A stretch of 64,000 nucleotides of DNA, from the NCBI RefSeq assembly GCF_003574215.1, contig NZ_AP018558.1, forward strand, positions 124,001-188,000, read 5' to 3'. The notes beneath the pieces were generated by a model. It was given only the letters and a program-made list of their open reading frames with translations, was not told where the DNA came from and searched no databases. The translations under genes were made by a program, and so were the position numbers. The stretch is from Hydrogenophilus thermoluteolus. GTDB taxonomy: Bacteria > Pseudomonadota > Gammaproteobacteria > Burkholderiales > Rhodocyclaceae. Below are positions 15,832 through 25,054 of the stretch, in pieces (position 1 is the first letter of the stretch; every line of letters begins with the position of its first letter).

Positions 15832-18800
15832 CAGCAGTTCTCCCGTTTTTCCAGAAAGGTTTGGAATTCGTTCCACGGCATCGGTTTGGCGAAATGGTAC
15901 CCTTGGATCGCGATCGGCGCAAGGGGTTCGAACCAGACAAGTTGCGCGTGCGATTCCAGCCCTTCGACCACCGCAAGCGCTCCCACCGCACGGGTGAGTT
16001 CGAGGATCGCGCGCATGATCTGTTCGCCGGTACCCTGTTGCCCGATGCGGTCGGTGAAGCATTTGTCGATTTTGATCACGTCGGGGCGTAGCGCTTCGAG
16101 TCGGCTCAGGTTGGCGTAGCCGGTGCCGAAGTCGTCGATCGCAAGCCGCGCCCCTTTTTCGCGCAGCTGCTTGAGGAACGCCGCGGCGGTGCCCTCCGGG
16201 TCCATCGCGAGCGATTCGGTGACTTCGAGGGTGAGGTGGGGCAGCGCCGCTTCGGCCTCTTGCGCCCATCGGGCGAGCGCCGGGTCGCCGAATTGGGCAG
16301 GGGAGAGGTTGACCGCGACGCGAAAACCGGGTCGCTGCGCCGCGAGTTGCAGCGCGAGGCGCGCGGCTTCTTGGAGCACCCAGAGTCCGATCGGTCGGAT
16401 CAGGCCACTTGCTTCGGCAAGGGGGATGAATTCCGCCGCGCTGCGCAAACCTTGGTGCGGATGGCGCCAGCGCAGCAGCGCTTCGGCAGTGGTGACGGTG
16501 CGCTCGGGAAGCTGCACGACGGGCTGGAGGAAGAGTTCGAATTCGCCGTTGGCAAGCGCGTGTTCGAGCGCGCGGCGCTGTTCGGCCTCGAAGCGGACTT
16601 TGGATTCGATCCGCTCCGAGTAGAAGCGTACCCGGTTCTTGCCGCTCTCTTTTGCCGCGTACATCGCTGCGTCCGCAAGCCGCATCAGGGTTTCGGCGTC
16701 TTCGGCGTCGTTGGGAAACGCGGCGACGCCGATGCTCACGGTGACTTGGGCACGGTGGTCCTGGACCACGAAAGGTTGGCGCAGCACGTCGCGGGCGCTT
16801 TCGGCGATGCGCTGTGCGGTCGATGCGGTGGCGCTGCCTTCGACGAGGATGAGGAATTCGTCCCCGCCCAGCCGTGCGACGGTGTCGCTTTCCCGGACGC
16901 ACGTTTTGAGGCGCGCGGCCGTCTCCACCAAGAGGGCGTCGCCGGCGTCGTGGCCGTAGAGGTCGTTCACTTCTTTGAAGCCGTCGAGGTCGAGAAAGAG
17001 GAGATAGACCGTTTCGCCTTCGCGGCGGGCGCGGGCGAGCGCCCGGTCGATGCGGTCCCGGGCGAGTGCGCGGTTGGGAAGGCCCGTCAGGGCGTCGAAG
17101 TGGGCTTGGCGGTAAATGAGCTTTTCGTTCGCTTTGACGGTGTCGATGTTTTGCCAGATGACGACGTGGAACGTGCCCACGGGGGGTGGGTAGTTTTCGC
17201 GGTTGAGGTGCTGCATCACCCAGTGGGTGGAGCCATCGGCGGCGACGATCCGTTTTTCGCACGGCGCGGCGCGCCCTTGGGTGAGGGCCGCCCACTGCTG
17301 CGCGTCGGTGAGCGCCGATTCCGGGTGGGTGAATGCGGCAAACGAGCGTCCGACGAGCGTTTCGGCGGTTTGGCCGAGCCATGCGGCAAAGGGGTCGTTC
17401 GCGCTGAGGATCGTGCCGTTCGCGTCGAGCAGCGCGATGCCGACGGTGGGATTTTCCCAGACTGCCGCAAGGCGCGCTTGGCCGATCGCCGCCTGTTCGG
17501 CGACCCGCTGCGCTTCGGTGACGTCGAGGAGCGTTGCGGCGATCTGTTCGGGCTGGTGGGCGCGCGCGGCGATGCGCACGCCACGCTCTTCGACGATGCG
17601 CCAACCGCCTTTGGGGGTGCGCAAGCGGTAGCGCTGCTGCCACGTGGCGCTGTTACGTCGCCATTGGGCGTCGACGGTGGGGCGGGCGTTGGGGTCGATC
17701 GCAGCGAGGAAGTGCGACCAGGTGAGCGCTTCCGGGGCGACGCCGAGCCATTCGGCAAGCCGTGGCGACGCGTAGGTGAAGGCGTCGAGCGTTGCCGGGG
17801 CCATGAAGAGCGCTTCTTGAAGTGCCGCGGCGATGGTGACGAGTCGCTTTTCGAGTTGTAGTTTGGCGACTTCCGCTTGCTTGAGCGCGGTGGTCTCAAG
17901 CAGTTTGAGGACGTAGCCGGCGCGATCGGTATCGGTGGTCCAATGGGTTATGGTCAGCAACCAGTAGCGGGTGCCGTCGTTCAGTTCGACCGATTGGGGT
18001 GTTTCGCGCGCCGCGGCAAAGAGCGCGGTGCGGGTTTCGCTCTGCGGCCAGGGGATGCGGTTACGATCGAAGGGGAACGGTTGTCCGATGTGGCGTTCGC
18101 TGAGCGCAAAGTGCGTCTCCGCGGCGCGGTTGTAGCGGATGAGCCGCTCCGATTCGTCGAGGACGAGAAGCGGCCCGGTGAGCGCGTTGAGGATCGCTTC
18201 CAAGAGTTCGTTGAGCGCGGCCTGTTCGGCAAGACTGCGGTCGAGCCCTTCGTTGAGCGAGCGGAGCTCTTCGTTGCTCGCGTGCAGCTCTTCGTTGCCC
18301 GCTTCGAGCTCTTCGTTCGCCGATTGCAGCTCTTCGGTGGTGGTCTGCAGCTCTTCGTAGAGGGCTTGTAGTTCGGCTTGCGCCCGTTCGAGCGCGTCGA
18401 TGAGCGTTTCGCGCTGTTCTTGTTCGAGAGTCAGGCGGTCGACGGTGCGTTGTAAAACCTTCTCCCGGCGCGTGGCTGGTGCGTCGGTAGCCGCTTCGGC
18501 TGCCGGTGCGTTCGCCGAGGAGGCGGTCTCTTCGGTTTGGAGCGGTTCGAAGACGAAGAGCAGGAAAGGGGTTTCTGCTACGTCGAGGCGCGTGGCGTAG
18601 AGTTGCACCGCGGGGGCGCCGTCGGCATCGAGGAGCGGAAGGGTTTGTGGCGCGTTGTCGGTAGGGAGCAGCAGTTGGCGCATCACCAGCCGCAACGGCG
18701 TGCGCCAACCGTTTGGGATCAGCGCAGGCAGCGTGAAATCGCTTTTGCCCTGCGGCCAGTGAAGAAACGCGCTGCAGTCCCCCAGGATGTGCAACGGGCG

Positions 18801-20555
18801 TCCCTGTGCGTCGGTGAGGATCGCAGGGGGGGCGTAGCGGGCCAAGAGGGTTTCGTGGAGACGGTGCTGGATTGCCGCTTCGAGCTGCTCTTCTGGGCGC
18901 AGTTTGGGGCGCAGCGCTTTGGCGGGTTGCGGCAGGAAGAGCCGCGCGGGAAGCGTGGCACTCAACCAGGTTTTGGGCGTCGGGATTTCATCGCGGCGAA
19001 AGATCCGTTGCGGGCCGCTCACCGCTTCGAAGTGTTCGCCGACCTCGGGCGGCAGGGCTTCCGAGCGGCCAAGGAAGAGCAGGCCGCCGGGAACGAGCGC
19101 GTAGTGAAACGCTTTCAGGAGCCGCTCGCGGGCTTCGGGTTTGAGGTAGATCAGCAGGTTGCGGCAACTGATGAGGTGAATGTGCAAAAACGGCAGTTCT
19201 CGCAACGCGTCGTGACGGGAGAAGACGCATTGGGTGCGAATCCCTTGCTGGACACGCCACAGTGCCCCTTCCCGGACGAAGAAACGTTCGCGCCAGCCGG
19301 ATGGCAAATGGGCGAGCGCCTCTTCGGGGTAGCGCGCGGCGCGGGCGTGTTGAATTGCCCCTTCGCTGACGTCGGTGCCCAGAATCACGAAATGGCGCTG
19401 TTGCCCCAGTTCGGTCAGGCAATCAGTGATGAGGAACGCGAGGGAATAGGCCTCTTCGCCCGTGGCGCAGCCGCAGACCCAGACGCGAAACGGGGTGGTG
19501 ACGGGTAGCGTCTCCAGTAAGGCTTTGAGTGGGATGCGCAGCGCGGCAAACGCCGCGGGGTCGCGCCAAAACGCGGTGACGCCGATCAAAAGGGTGCGGG
19601 CGAGCGCCTCTGCGGCCGTTTCTTGGTGTTCGAGCGCCTCGGCGAAGGTGGCGAGGTCGGGGTAGCCCGAGCGTTGCATCGCGCGCAGGGTTTGGCGCAG
19701 CAGGGTTTCGGGCAGGTAAGCGGTGAGGTCGACGCGCAGCAGCGGCGCCACGCGTTCGAGGATGCGGTCGAACGCCGCTTGGTCTTCGGGGGTGAGCGGG
19801 GGTTCGGGTTGCGGGGTGGCGCTGGCGTTGGGTGCTTCGTTCTTTTGAACGGGGTTCGGTGGGGCGGGGGCGTTTGGTTGCTGCGCCGCGGCGGGGGGTG
19901 TTGCGCCGTTGCCCTGGGCTGCCGCAAGATGGGTGAGCGTTTTGGGGAGGAGCGCAGCCATCGCTTCCGGGGTGTGGGCGGCGGAGTACGCGCTGGTTGC
20001 GATCACTGCACGCGGCAATTCGCCGAACTGCGCGCTTTCCGGGGTTTGTACCCAAACGATGCCGCCGGCGCGATGGACCGCAATCGCACCGGCAACGCCG
20101 TCGTTGCCCGTTCCCGAGAGCAGGATCTCGAGCGATTTCGCGCCGAAGTGGTGGGCAGCGCTCAAGAGGAGACGGTCAATCGACGGGTGTGGCCCGGGGC
20201 GCGGGTAACTGGGGGTGAGGCGCAGCCGTCCGTTACCGAGGATTTCGGCGTCGTGGGTGGCGGGGATGACGTAAACGTGGTCGGGCGCCAGACGCAACGG
20301 TGGGGATTGGGGGGAGGCCAGTTGCACCGCGATCGCGGCGCGCGGTTGCAGCAGCTGGGGGAGCAGCGTTTCGTGGTCTGGTGAGACGTGCTGCGCGATA
20401 CCGTACGCGGTTTTGCCGTCTGGCCGAAACCCGGCAACCAGCGTACGCAGGGGCTCGACCGCGCCGGCTGAAGCGCCGATCACGACGAGTTGCGTGACCT
20501 CGAGTTGCGTGACCCGCGGGCGAGATTGGGGCAGGGCAGGCAGAGAACGTTTCAT
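15831..20555 (-). CDS. CheB-CheR-PAS-GGDEF-EAL hybrid signalling protein
   Basis: This 1574-residue protein runs CheB methylesterase (1-210), CheR methyltransferase (about 256-530), a long Glu/Gln-rich coiled coil (EELQTTTEELQSANEELEAG repeats), PAS domains, GGDEF and EAL. CheB triad residues are visible: S29 (IGASAGA), H56 (IAQHVSPDH), D152 (GTGNDGVAG). CheR has the SAM motif VWVCGCATGEEAYSLAF and LISCRNLLIYL. GGDEF is intact (RLGGDEFLIL), as is EAL (AEALLRWRHP, TLEVTESL, DDFGTGYAN, EGLES). It probably links chemoreceptor-type methylation chemistry to c-di-GMP turnover. The ATG at 20555 is chosen because the CheB fold begins right after it; an open extension to 20762 overlaps the divergent gene. 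No chemoreceptor or CheA is in the window. Confidence 0.92.
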   Translation of the reverse strand: MKRSLPALPQSRPRVTQLEVTQLVVIGASAGAVEPLRTLVAGFRPDGKTAYGIAQHVSPDHETLLPQLLQPRAAIAVQLASPQSPPLRLAPDHVYVIPATHDAEILGNGRLRLTPSYPRPGPHPSIDRLLLSAAHHFGAKSLEILLSGTGNDGVAGAIAVHRAGGIVWVQTPESAQFGELPRAVIATSAYSAAHTPEAMAALLPKTLTHLAAAQGNGATPPAAAQQPNAPAPPNPVQKNEAPNASATPQPEPPLTPEDQAAFDRILERVAPLLRVDLTAYLPETLLRQTLRAMQRSGYPDLATFAEALEHQETAAEALARTLLIGVTAFWRDPAAFAALRIPLKALLETLPVTTPFRVWVCGCATGEEAYSLAFLITDCLTELGQQRHFVILGTDVSEGAIQHARAARYPEEALAHLPSGWRERFFVREGALWRVQQGIRTQCVFSRHDALRELPFLHIHLISCRNLLIYLKPEARERLLKAFHYALVPGGLLFLGRSEALPPEVGEHFEAVSGPQRIFRRDEIPTPKTWLSATLPARLFLPQPAKALRPKLRPEEQLEAAIQHRLHETLLARYAPPAILTDAQGRPLHILGDCSAFLHWPQGKSDFTLPALIPNGWRTPLRLVMRQLLLPTDNAPQTLPLLDADGAPAVQLYATRLDVAETPFLLFVFEPLQTEETASSANAPAAEAATDAPATRREKVLQRTVDRLTLEQEQRETLIDALERAQAELQALYEELQTTTEELQSANEELEAGNEELHASNEELRSLNEGLDRSLAEQAALNELLEAILNALTGPLLVLDESERLIRYNRAAETHFALSERHIGQPFPFDRNRIPWPQSETRTALFAAARETPQSVELNDGTRYWLLTITHWTTDTDRAGYVLKLLETTALKQAEVAKLQLEKRLVTIAAALQEALFMAPATLDAFTYASPRLAEWLGVAPEALTWSHFLAAIDPNARPTVDAQWRRNSATWQQRYRLRTPKGGWRIVEERGVRIAARAHQPEQIAATLLDVTEAQRVAEQAAIGQARLAAVWENPTVGIALLDANGTILSANDPFAAWLGQTAETLVGRSFAAFTHPESALTDAQQWAALTQGRAAPCEKRIVAADGSTHWVMQHLNRENYPPPVGTFHVVIWQNIDTVKANEKLIYRQAHFDALTGLPNRALARDRIDRALARARREGETVYLLFLDLDGFKEVNDLYGHDAGDALLVETAARLKTCVRESDTVARLGGDEFLILVEGSATASTAQRIAESARDVLRQPFVVQDHRAQVTVSIGVAAFPNDAEDAETLMRLADAAMYAAKESGKNRVRFYSERIESKVRFEAEQRRALEHALANGEFELFLQPVVQLPERTVTTAEALLRWRHPHQGLRSAAEFIPLAEASGLIRPIGLWVLQEAARLALQLAAQRPGFRVAVNLSPAQFGDPALARWAQEAEAALPHLTLEVTESLAMDPEGTAAAFLKQLREKGARLAIDDFGTGYANLSRLEALRPDVIKIDKCFTDRIGQQGTGEQIMRAILELTRAVGALAVVEGLESHAQLVWFEPLAPIAIQGYHFAKPMPWNEFQTFLEKRENC

Positions 20556-20643
20556 GGGGGCATTTTCCCGAAGTCTGGTTTCATCATAGCAAATCGCGCG
20601 CGATTCCGCTAAGATTCGGCGCATGATGCTAAGAGGTGACGCG

Positions 20644-21783
20644 ATGGGGCAGTGGGCGGGGCAGCTGCCTGTCGAGACCGCGGCGCGCAGTGCCGCATTG
20701 GCGCAGCGGATCGCAGCGCGGATTGCGGCGGCGGGCGGCTGGGTGCCATTTGCGGATTTCATGCAGTGGGCGCTCTACGAGCCGGAGCTGGGCTATTACG
20801 CGCGCCACGACCAAGCGTTCGGACCGCACGGGGACTTTCTCACCGCGCCGGAGATTTCGCCGCTCTTTGGCGCGGTGCTCGCGGACGTGCTGGCGTCCGC
20901 GGTGGCGGAAACGGGCTTGGCGGTGGAATTCGGCGCAGGCAGCGGCGCATTGGCAGAGGATCTACTCACCCGGTGGCACGCATTGGGGGTGTTGCCGCAG
21001 CGCTACGCGATCGTCGAGGTCTCCGCTGGCTTGGCGGCGCGGCAGGCGGAACGGCTGCAGCCGCTTGCCGAGCGTCTTGGGGTCGAGCTGGTTTGGTGGC
21101 AGCGGTTGCCGGAGCGGTTCGCAGCGGCGGTGGTCGCGAACGAGGTGCTCGACGTCTTGCCGGTGCATGTGGTGGGCACACGCGGCGCGGAGACCTTCGA
21201 ACGTGGCGTGGTGGTCGCCGAATCAGGAACGGAAGCGGCGGCATCGGCCGCACCGCGCTTTGCGTGGGCCGACCGGCCGCTCACGCCTGCGGCGGCATCG
21301 GCACTTGCTGGAATCGAATTGCCGCGAAGTGCCGACGGCGAATATCTTTCTGAGGTGGCGCCTGCGGTCCCAGCATGGGTGCGCACCGTCGCCGAGCGCT
21401 TGGCGCCGGGTTCGCTGTGGGCGCTGATCGATTATGGGTACGAGCGCGAGATTCTCTACGCGCCGTTTCGTTCCCGCGGGACACTGCAGGGGTATTATCG
21501 CCATCGGGTGGTGGAGGATGTGCTGGCGTGGCCGGGCGCGATCGACCTCACCGCGTTCGTCGATTTCACTGCGGTGGTCACGGCGTTGGAAGCAAGCGGC
21601 CTCACGGTGCACGAGTGGCGGCGGCAGGGGGATTTTTTATTGCGCCACGGAATCCTGGAGCGGCTCACGGAACGGGCAGAACCCGGTTCGGCGGCGTACG
21701 TGCAAGCGGCGCGCGCGGTGCAGCGGCTCATCATGCCGCACGAGATGGGTGAGCTCTTTCAGGTGGTGGTGGCGGGGCGGTAG
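20644..21783 (+). CDS. MidA/NDUFAF7-family SAM-dependent methyltransferase
   Basis: This 379-residue protein starts at the ATG at 20644, which has AAGAGGTG just upstream; another ATG lies at 20623. It opens with the family block ADFMQWALYEPELGYYARHD and FLTAPEISPLFGAVLA, then the SAM-binding VEFGAGSGALAEDLL (about 97-111). The mitochondrial relative NDUFAF7 methylates an arginine of a complex I subunit; bacterial members are presumed protein arginine methyltransferases. It is divergent from the CheB-CheR hybrid and heads the run to 26401, 38 bases ahead of the asparagine-synthetase-like gene. Confidence 0.88.
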   Translation: MGQWAGQLPVETAARSAALAQRIAARIAAAGGWVPFADFMQWALYEPELGYYARHDQAFGPHGDFLTAPEISPLFGAVLADVLASAVAETGLAVEFGAGSGALAEDLLTRWHALGVLPQRYAIVEVSAGLAARQAERLQPLAERLGVELVWWQRLPERFAAAVVANEVLDVLPVHVVGTRGAETFERGVVVAESGTEAAASAAPRFAWADRPLTPAAASALAGIELPRSADGEYLSEVAPAVPAWVRTVAERLAPGSLWALIDYGYEREILYAPFRSRGTLQGYYRHRVVEDVLAWPGAIDLTAFVDFTAVVTALEASGLTVHEWRRQGDFLLRHGILERLTERAEPGSAAYVQAARAVQRLIMPHEMGELFQVVVAGR

Positions 21784-21821
21784 TCCCCTCTTGTCCAAAG
21801 ACAACGAAATGCGGGGGAAGC

Positions 21822-23639
21822 GTGACGCTTTTTGCGGCGGTATTGGGCGAAAACGAAAAGATCTCCGAAGCGGTCGCAGCAGCGCGCCGCCGCATGACGC
21901 GGTTCCCCGGTGATCGCTGGCGTGCGGTGGCGCGACCCGGTTTTGCGTTGGGGGTGTGGCAGCGCTGGTTCGGAGAAAGCGCGCCGCCTGACGGCGATTG
22001 GGACGTGGCGGAGCGCGACGGTTGGGTAGCGGTGGTGAGCGGTCATGCGGTAGTCGCGCAAGATGCGGCCGCCGCTGGCAGTGTGGCGGGCGCACCGGAT
22101 GGCACATCGGTCGCGGAATGCGGCGGGGCGGCGATGGGGTTGGCGGCGAGGCTGCTTGCCGATTTCGTTTCGGACCCGATGACCCGTCCGCGGCGGTGGC
22201 AGGGGCAGTTTGCGTTCGTGGCTTGGCATGAGGCGACACAGCGCCTTTTTCTGGTGCGCGACCCGTTCGGGATCGAACCGCTCTATTGGGGGCGATTGCC
22301 CGGGGGCGGGTTTGCGGTAGCCAATCTGGCGAAGACGCTGGTTGCGATGGGGGTAGCGGATGGGCCAGACGCTTTGGGGTGGGCGTCGTTCTTCCTCTGG
22401 GGGAATGTCGATGGGCGGCGGACCGTCTTTTCTGGGGTCGAAGCGGCGCCTCAGGGAAGCGTCGGGGTCGTGACGTTACCGTGCGTCAGTGGTCCTCAGT
22501 GGCGGGTCTTCCGTGATCTGCGCACGCTCTGGGCAGTACCCTCTGCGCCCGAGTACGACGAAGCGGCCGCGCAAGTGGCGATTAGCCGCGCAGTGCGCGA
22601 CGCAGTAGCCGTTGCGACGGCCGACCGGCAGCGTACCGCGCTCTTTCTCTCCGGCGGGATCGATTCGGGGGCGGTTGCAGGGGTGCTCGCGCAGTTGGGA
22701 CGCGCGGGGACGGCCTATACTCTGGCGTTTGCCGAAATGGCGGGGCAGGGCAACGATGAGCGCCCTTGGGCGGAGCGGATCGCGCGCCATTACGGGCTGA
22801 CGCATCGGGTCGATCAGGTTGCGGAGCCTGAGTTCTGGGCGACGTTACCCGATTTTCTCGACGCGATGGATCAGCCGACGCTTGACGGGATCAATTTTTG
22901 GCTTTCGTGCCAGAAAGCGGCGCAAGCTGGCGAGCGGGTGGTCTGTACTGGCGATGGCGGCGACGAACTGTTCGGGGGTTTTACCAAACTGGTACTTTGG
23001 CGACGCGCCGAACGGGTGCTGCGGTGGGTGCGCCGTTTACCTGCTGGCGAACGGGTGCTCGTTGCGCTGATGCAGGGGTATGGCACGCTGCGGCGACGAC
23101 CGAAATGGCGGTGGGCAGGGAACTATTTCGCGACGCGCGACCATCTCTACTTCATTCCCTACGCCGTCTTCTTTCCCGAGGAGTTGCCCGATCTGTTGGA
23201 TAGCGTGATGCCGGTTGCGCAGGCACGCGCTTTGTTGACCGAGGGCGCGTTTCCCGAAGTGGATTGCCTCGAGCGCGCGATGCAAATGCGCGACACGTTT
23301 CATTCGATGCCAAACCTCTATATGCGCGATGCCCATTGGATCGGTGCGGCGCATGGGGTGCAGTTTCGGCATCCGTTGGCGTCGGTGTCGCTGCTCACCA
23401 CTGTTGCGCCGTGGGTCTGCGCGTTTCGCGGGCGGCGGGGAAAAACGCTGCTCGCGCAAGCACCGCAACCGCCGCTTCCCCCCGAGGTGGTGGCGCGGCC
23501 AAAGGCGGGATTTGCCACGCCGGTGGCGGGTTGGTTGGCGCAGCGGGTTTTCCCGACGATCCCGTTTCCTGCCGTGGCTACGATCGGGTCGGTCGAGCGG
23601 CGGTTGGCGTGGTGGCTTTATCAGGAGTGGTCGCGGTGA
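21822..23639 (+). CDS. Asparagine-synthetase-like amidotransferase lacking the glutaminase Cys
   Basis: The 605-residue protein begins at a GTG. It has the two-domain AsnB layout: an N-terminal Ntn-like domain with LVRDPFGIEPLYWG (about 144-157) and a C-terminal ATP-pyrophosphatase with SGGIDS at 277-282 and CTGDGGDELFGGF. The nucleophilic cysteine normally at position 2 is absent (MTLFAAVLG), so glutamine hydrolysis is unlikely; similar loss occurs in beta-lactam synthetase and lasso-peptide cyclases. It may adenylate a carboxylate and join it to a non-glutamine amine. The gene overlaps the GH16 gene by 4 bases. No precursor peptide gene is visible nearby. Substrate unknown. Confidence 0.85.
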   Translation: MTLFAAVLGENEKISEAVAAARRRMTRFPGDRWRAVARPGFALGVWQRWFGESAPPDGDWDVAERDGWVAVVSGHAVVAQDAAAAGSVAGAPDGTSVAECGGAAMGLAARLLADFVSDPMTRPRRWQGQFAFVAWHEATQRLFLVRDPFGIEPLYWGRLPGGGFAVANLAKTLVAMGVADGPDALGWASFFLWGNVDGRRTVFSGVEAAPQGSVGVVTLPCVSGPQWRVFRDLRTLWAVPSAPEYDEAAAQVAISRAVRDAVAVATADRQRTALFLSGGIDSGAVAGVLAQLGRAGTAYTLAFAEMAGQGNDERPWAERIARHYGLTHRVDQVAEPEFWATLPDFLDAMDQPTLDGINFWLSCQKAAQAGERVVCTGDGGDELFGGFTKLVLWRRAERVLRWVRRLPAGERVLVALMQGYGTLRRRPKWRWAGNYFATRDHLYFIPYAVFFPEELPDLLDSVMPVAQARALLTEGAFPEVDCLERAMQMRDTFHSMPNLYMRDAHWIGAAHGVQFRHPLASVSLLTTVAPWVCAFRGRRGKTLLAQAPQPPLPPEVVARPKAGFATPVAGWLAQRVFPTIPFPAVATIGSVERRLAWWLYQEWSR

Positions 23640-24496
23640 GTGGGAAGCGGAAGGTTCGGCTGCTCTTCCGTGCGGTGGCGCACGGGATAGCCATTGGTGC
23701 GCTCGTTTGGAGGGGGGCGATAGTCCTGGCGCAGCCGCCGGGCAATTGGCGCTTTCTGCCGGAACTGTCGGACGAGTTTTCAGGCGCCACGGTCGACACG
23801 GCCCTCTGGCTGACGTTTCTGCCCCATTACACGGGGCGGCCGCCTGGAGTGATCGATCCGGCGCGGGTTACGGTGGCTAACGGCATGGTGCGGCTGGAGA
23901 CGACGGCTCGGGACAAGGGGCGGTTCGCGACACCGCTCTTACGGGCACGCCAGGAGGTGCGCTACGGCTATTTCGAAGTGGTTGCGCGGCTTGCCCCGTG
24001 CCGCGTCAATCAAGCGTTTTGGTTCTACGCCTGGCAGCCTGATGGGACGCGCGAGATCGACGTCTTCGAGATGGCGCCGGGCACGCCGGGCGAAGCACAC
24101 CGCGTGCACAGTAACCTGCACGTCTATGACGGTGACCCAGCACTCGAGAACGATGGCAACCGACGCTCCTATCCGCAAGTCTGGTCGGCACCCGACTTCG
24201 ACCCGACACAGGACAATCGCTATGGGTTTTTGTGGTCGCCCACCGAGCTCGTCTGGTGGGTGAATGGTCGTGAGATCCGGCGCGAACCGAACGTCCATTT
24301 CCACTGGCCGATGGCGCTCACGTTTACCGGCGAGATCCATCCGCGCTGGTTCGGGGTACCGACAACGCAGGAGTTGCCGTGCGCGATGACGATCGACTAC
24401 GTCCGGTCGTGGCAGTGGCTCGATGCGGCGGATGGGGTAGGTACGCAGCCGGTGCGTGACGCGGGTCGCGGACGGTTGCGCGGAGGCGTCGAGTAA
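23636..24496 (+). CDS. Secreted glycoside hydrolase family 16 enzyme
   Basis: The GTG at 23636 overlaps the previous stop (GTGA) and has CAGGAG 8 bases upstream, giving 286 residues. A basic N-terminus followed by a hydrophobic stretch (about 11-32) ending near VLAQPP looks like a Sec signal peptide or anchor. The GH16 catalytic signature EIDVFE is intact (E140 nucleophile, E145 acid/base), after YGYFEVVARLAPCRVNQAFW in segments and before the beta-jelly-roll strands. GH16 enzymes cleave or transglycosylate beta-1,3/1,4 glucans and galactans. Packed between a ligase-like gene and an acyltransferase, it may trim or remodel a self-made surface glycan. Confidence 0.88.
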   Translation: MSGKRKVRLLFRAVAHGIAIGALVWRGAIVLAQPPGNWRFLPELSDEFSGATVDTALWLTFLPHYTGRPPGVIDPARVTVANGMVRLETTARDKGRFATPLLRARQEVRYGYFEVVARLAPCRVNQAFWFYAWQPDGTREIDVFEMAPGTPGEAHRVHSNLHVYDGDPALENDGNRRSYPQVWSAPDFDPTQDNRYGFLWSPTELVWWVNGREIRREPNVHFHWPMALTFTGEIHPRWFGVPTTQELPCAMTIDYVRSWQWLDAADGVGTQPVRDAGRGRLRGGVE

Positions 24497-25029
24497 TGCC
24501 GCGGTGGCGCAAGGCGCTTGCCTATCTGCGCGGCTGGCTCACGAGTTTGCGCCACTTTTCCCGCCCGGCGTGGGTCTGTCAGGTGGGGCGGGTCACGGTG
24601 GTACGCGATCGCGGCACGATTACGGTGGGCGAGCGTGTCTGGCTCTGGCCCGAGGTGAAGCTCGACGCGAGCGCGGTGGCGCGAACGGGTGAAGCGGCGT
24701 TGGTGATCGGTGATCGGGTGTCGATTGGTGACCGGACGCAGATCCATTGTGGCGAACGGGTGACGATCGGTGCGGGTACGCTGATCAGTTGGGATTGCGT
24801 GATCATGGATCGCGACTACCACGATCCGGACGGTGGTGTGGAGCGTACCGCGCCGGTGGTGATCGGCAAGGATGTCTGGATCGGCTGTCGCGCGATCATC
24901 CTCAAAGGGGTGACGATCGGCGACGGCGCGGTGGTTGGCGCGGGCAGCGTGGTGACCCGCGACGTGCCCCCGTGCACGTTGGTCGCAGGGAATCCGGCTC
25001 GGGTCGTTCGCCAACTGGGCGAACGGTAA
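24496..25029 (+). CDS. Hexapeptide-repeat (left-handed beta-helix) acyltransferase
   Basis: This 177-residue protein has the LbH repeat pattern through most of its length: VIGDRVSIGDRTQIHCGERV, VTIGAGTLISWDCVIM, then DRDYHD (candidate catalytic His), VVIGKDVWIGCRAIILKGV and AVVGAGSVVTRDVPP, ending NPARVVRQLG. This is the O-acetyltransferase arrangement of the maltose/chloramphenicol acetyltransferase group. Its ATG overlaps the GH16 stop by one base, so it is translated in the same operon. It probably transfers an acetyl or acyl group to a sugar. Confidence 0.9.
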   Translation: MPRWRKALAYLRGWLTSLRHFSRPAWVCQVGRVTVVRDRGTITVGERVWLWPEVKLDASAVARTGEAALVIGDRVSIGDRTQIHCGERVTIGAGTLISWDCVIMDRDYHDPDGGVERTAPVVIGKDVWIGCRAIILKGVTIGDGAVVGAGSVVTRDVPPCTLVAGNPARVVRQLGER

Positions 25030-25054
25030 CCAAATGGTGCTGGGGAGGGGCGGA

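Noticed and set aside
15442..17643. 733-codon frame ending in glyoxalase I
   Set aside because: Everything before MRILHTMIRV is out-of-frame sequence of the CheB-CheR-GGDEF-EAL gene, rich in Arg/Pro without motifs.
21822..23639. Lasso-peptide biosynthetic cluster
   Set aside because: The AsnB-like protein lacks the cysteine as lasso cyclases do, but there is no precursor peptide, leader protease or PqqD-like gene nearby.
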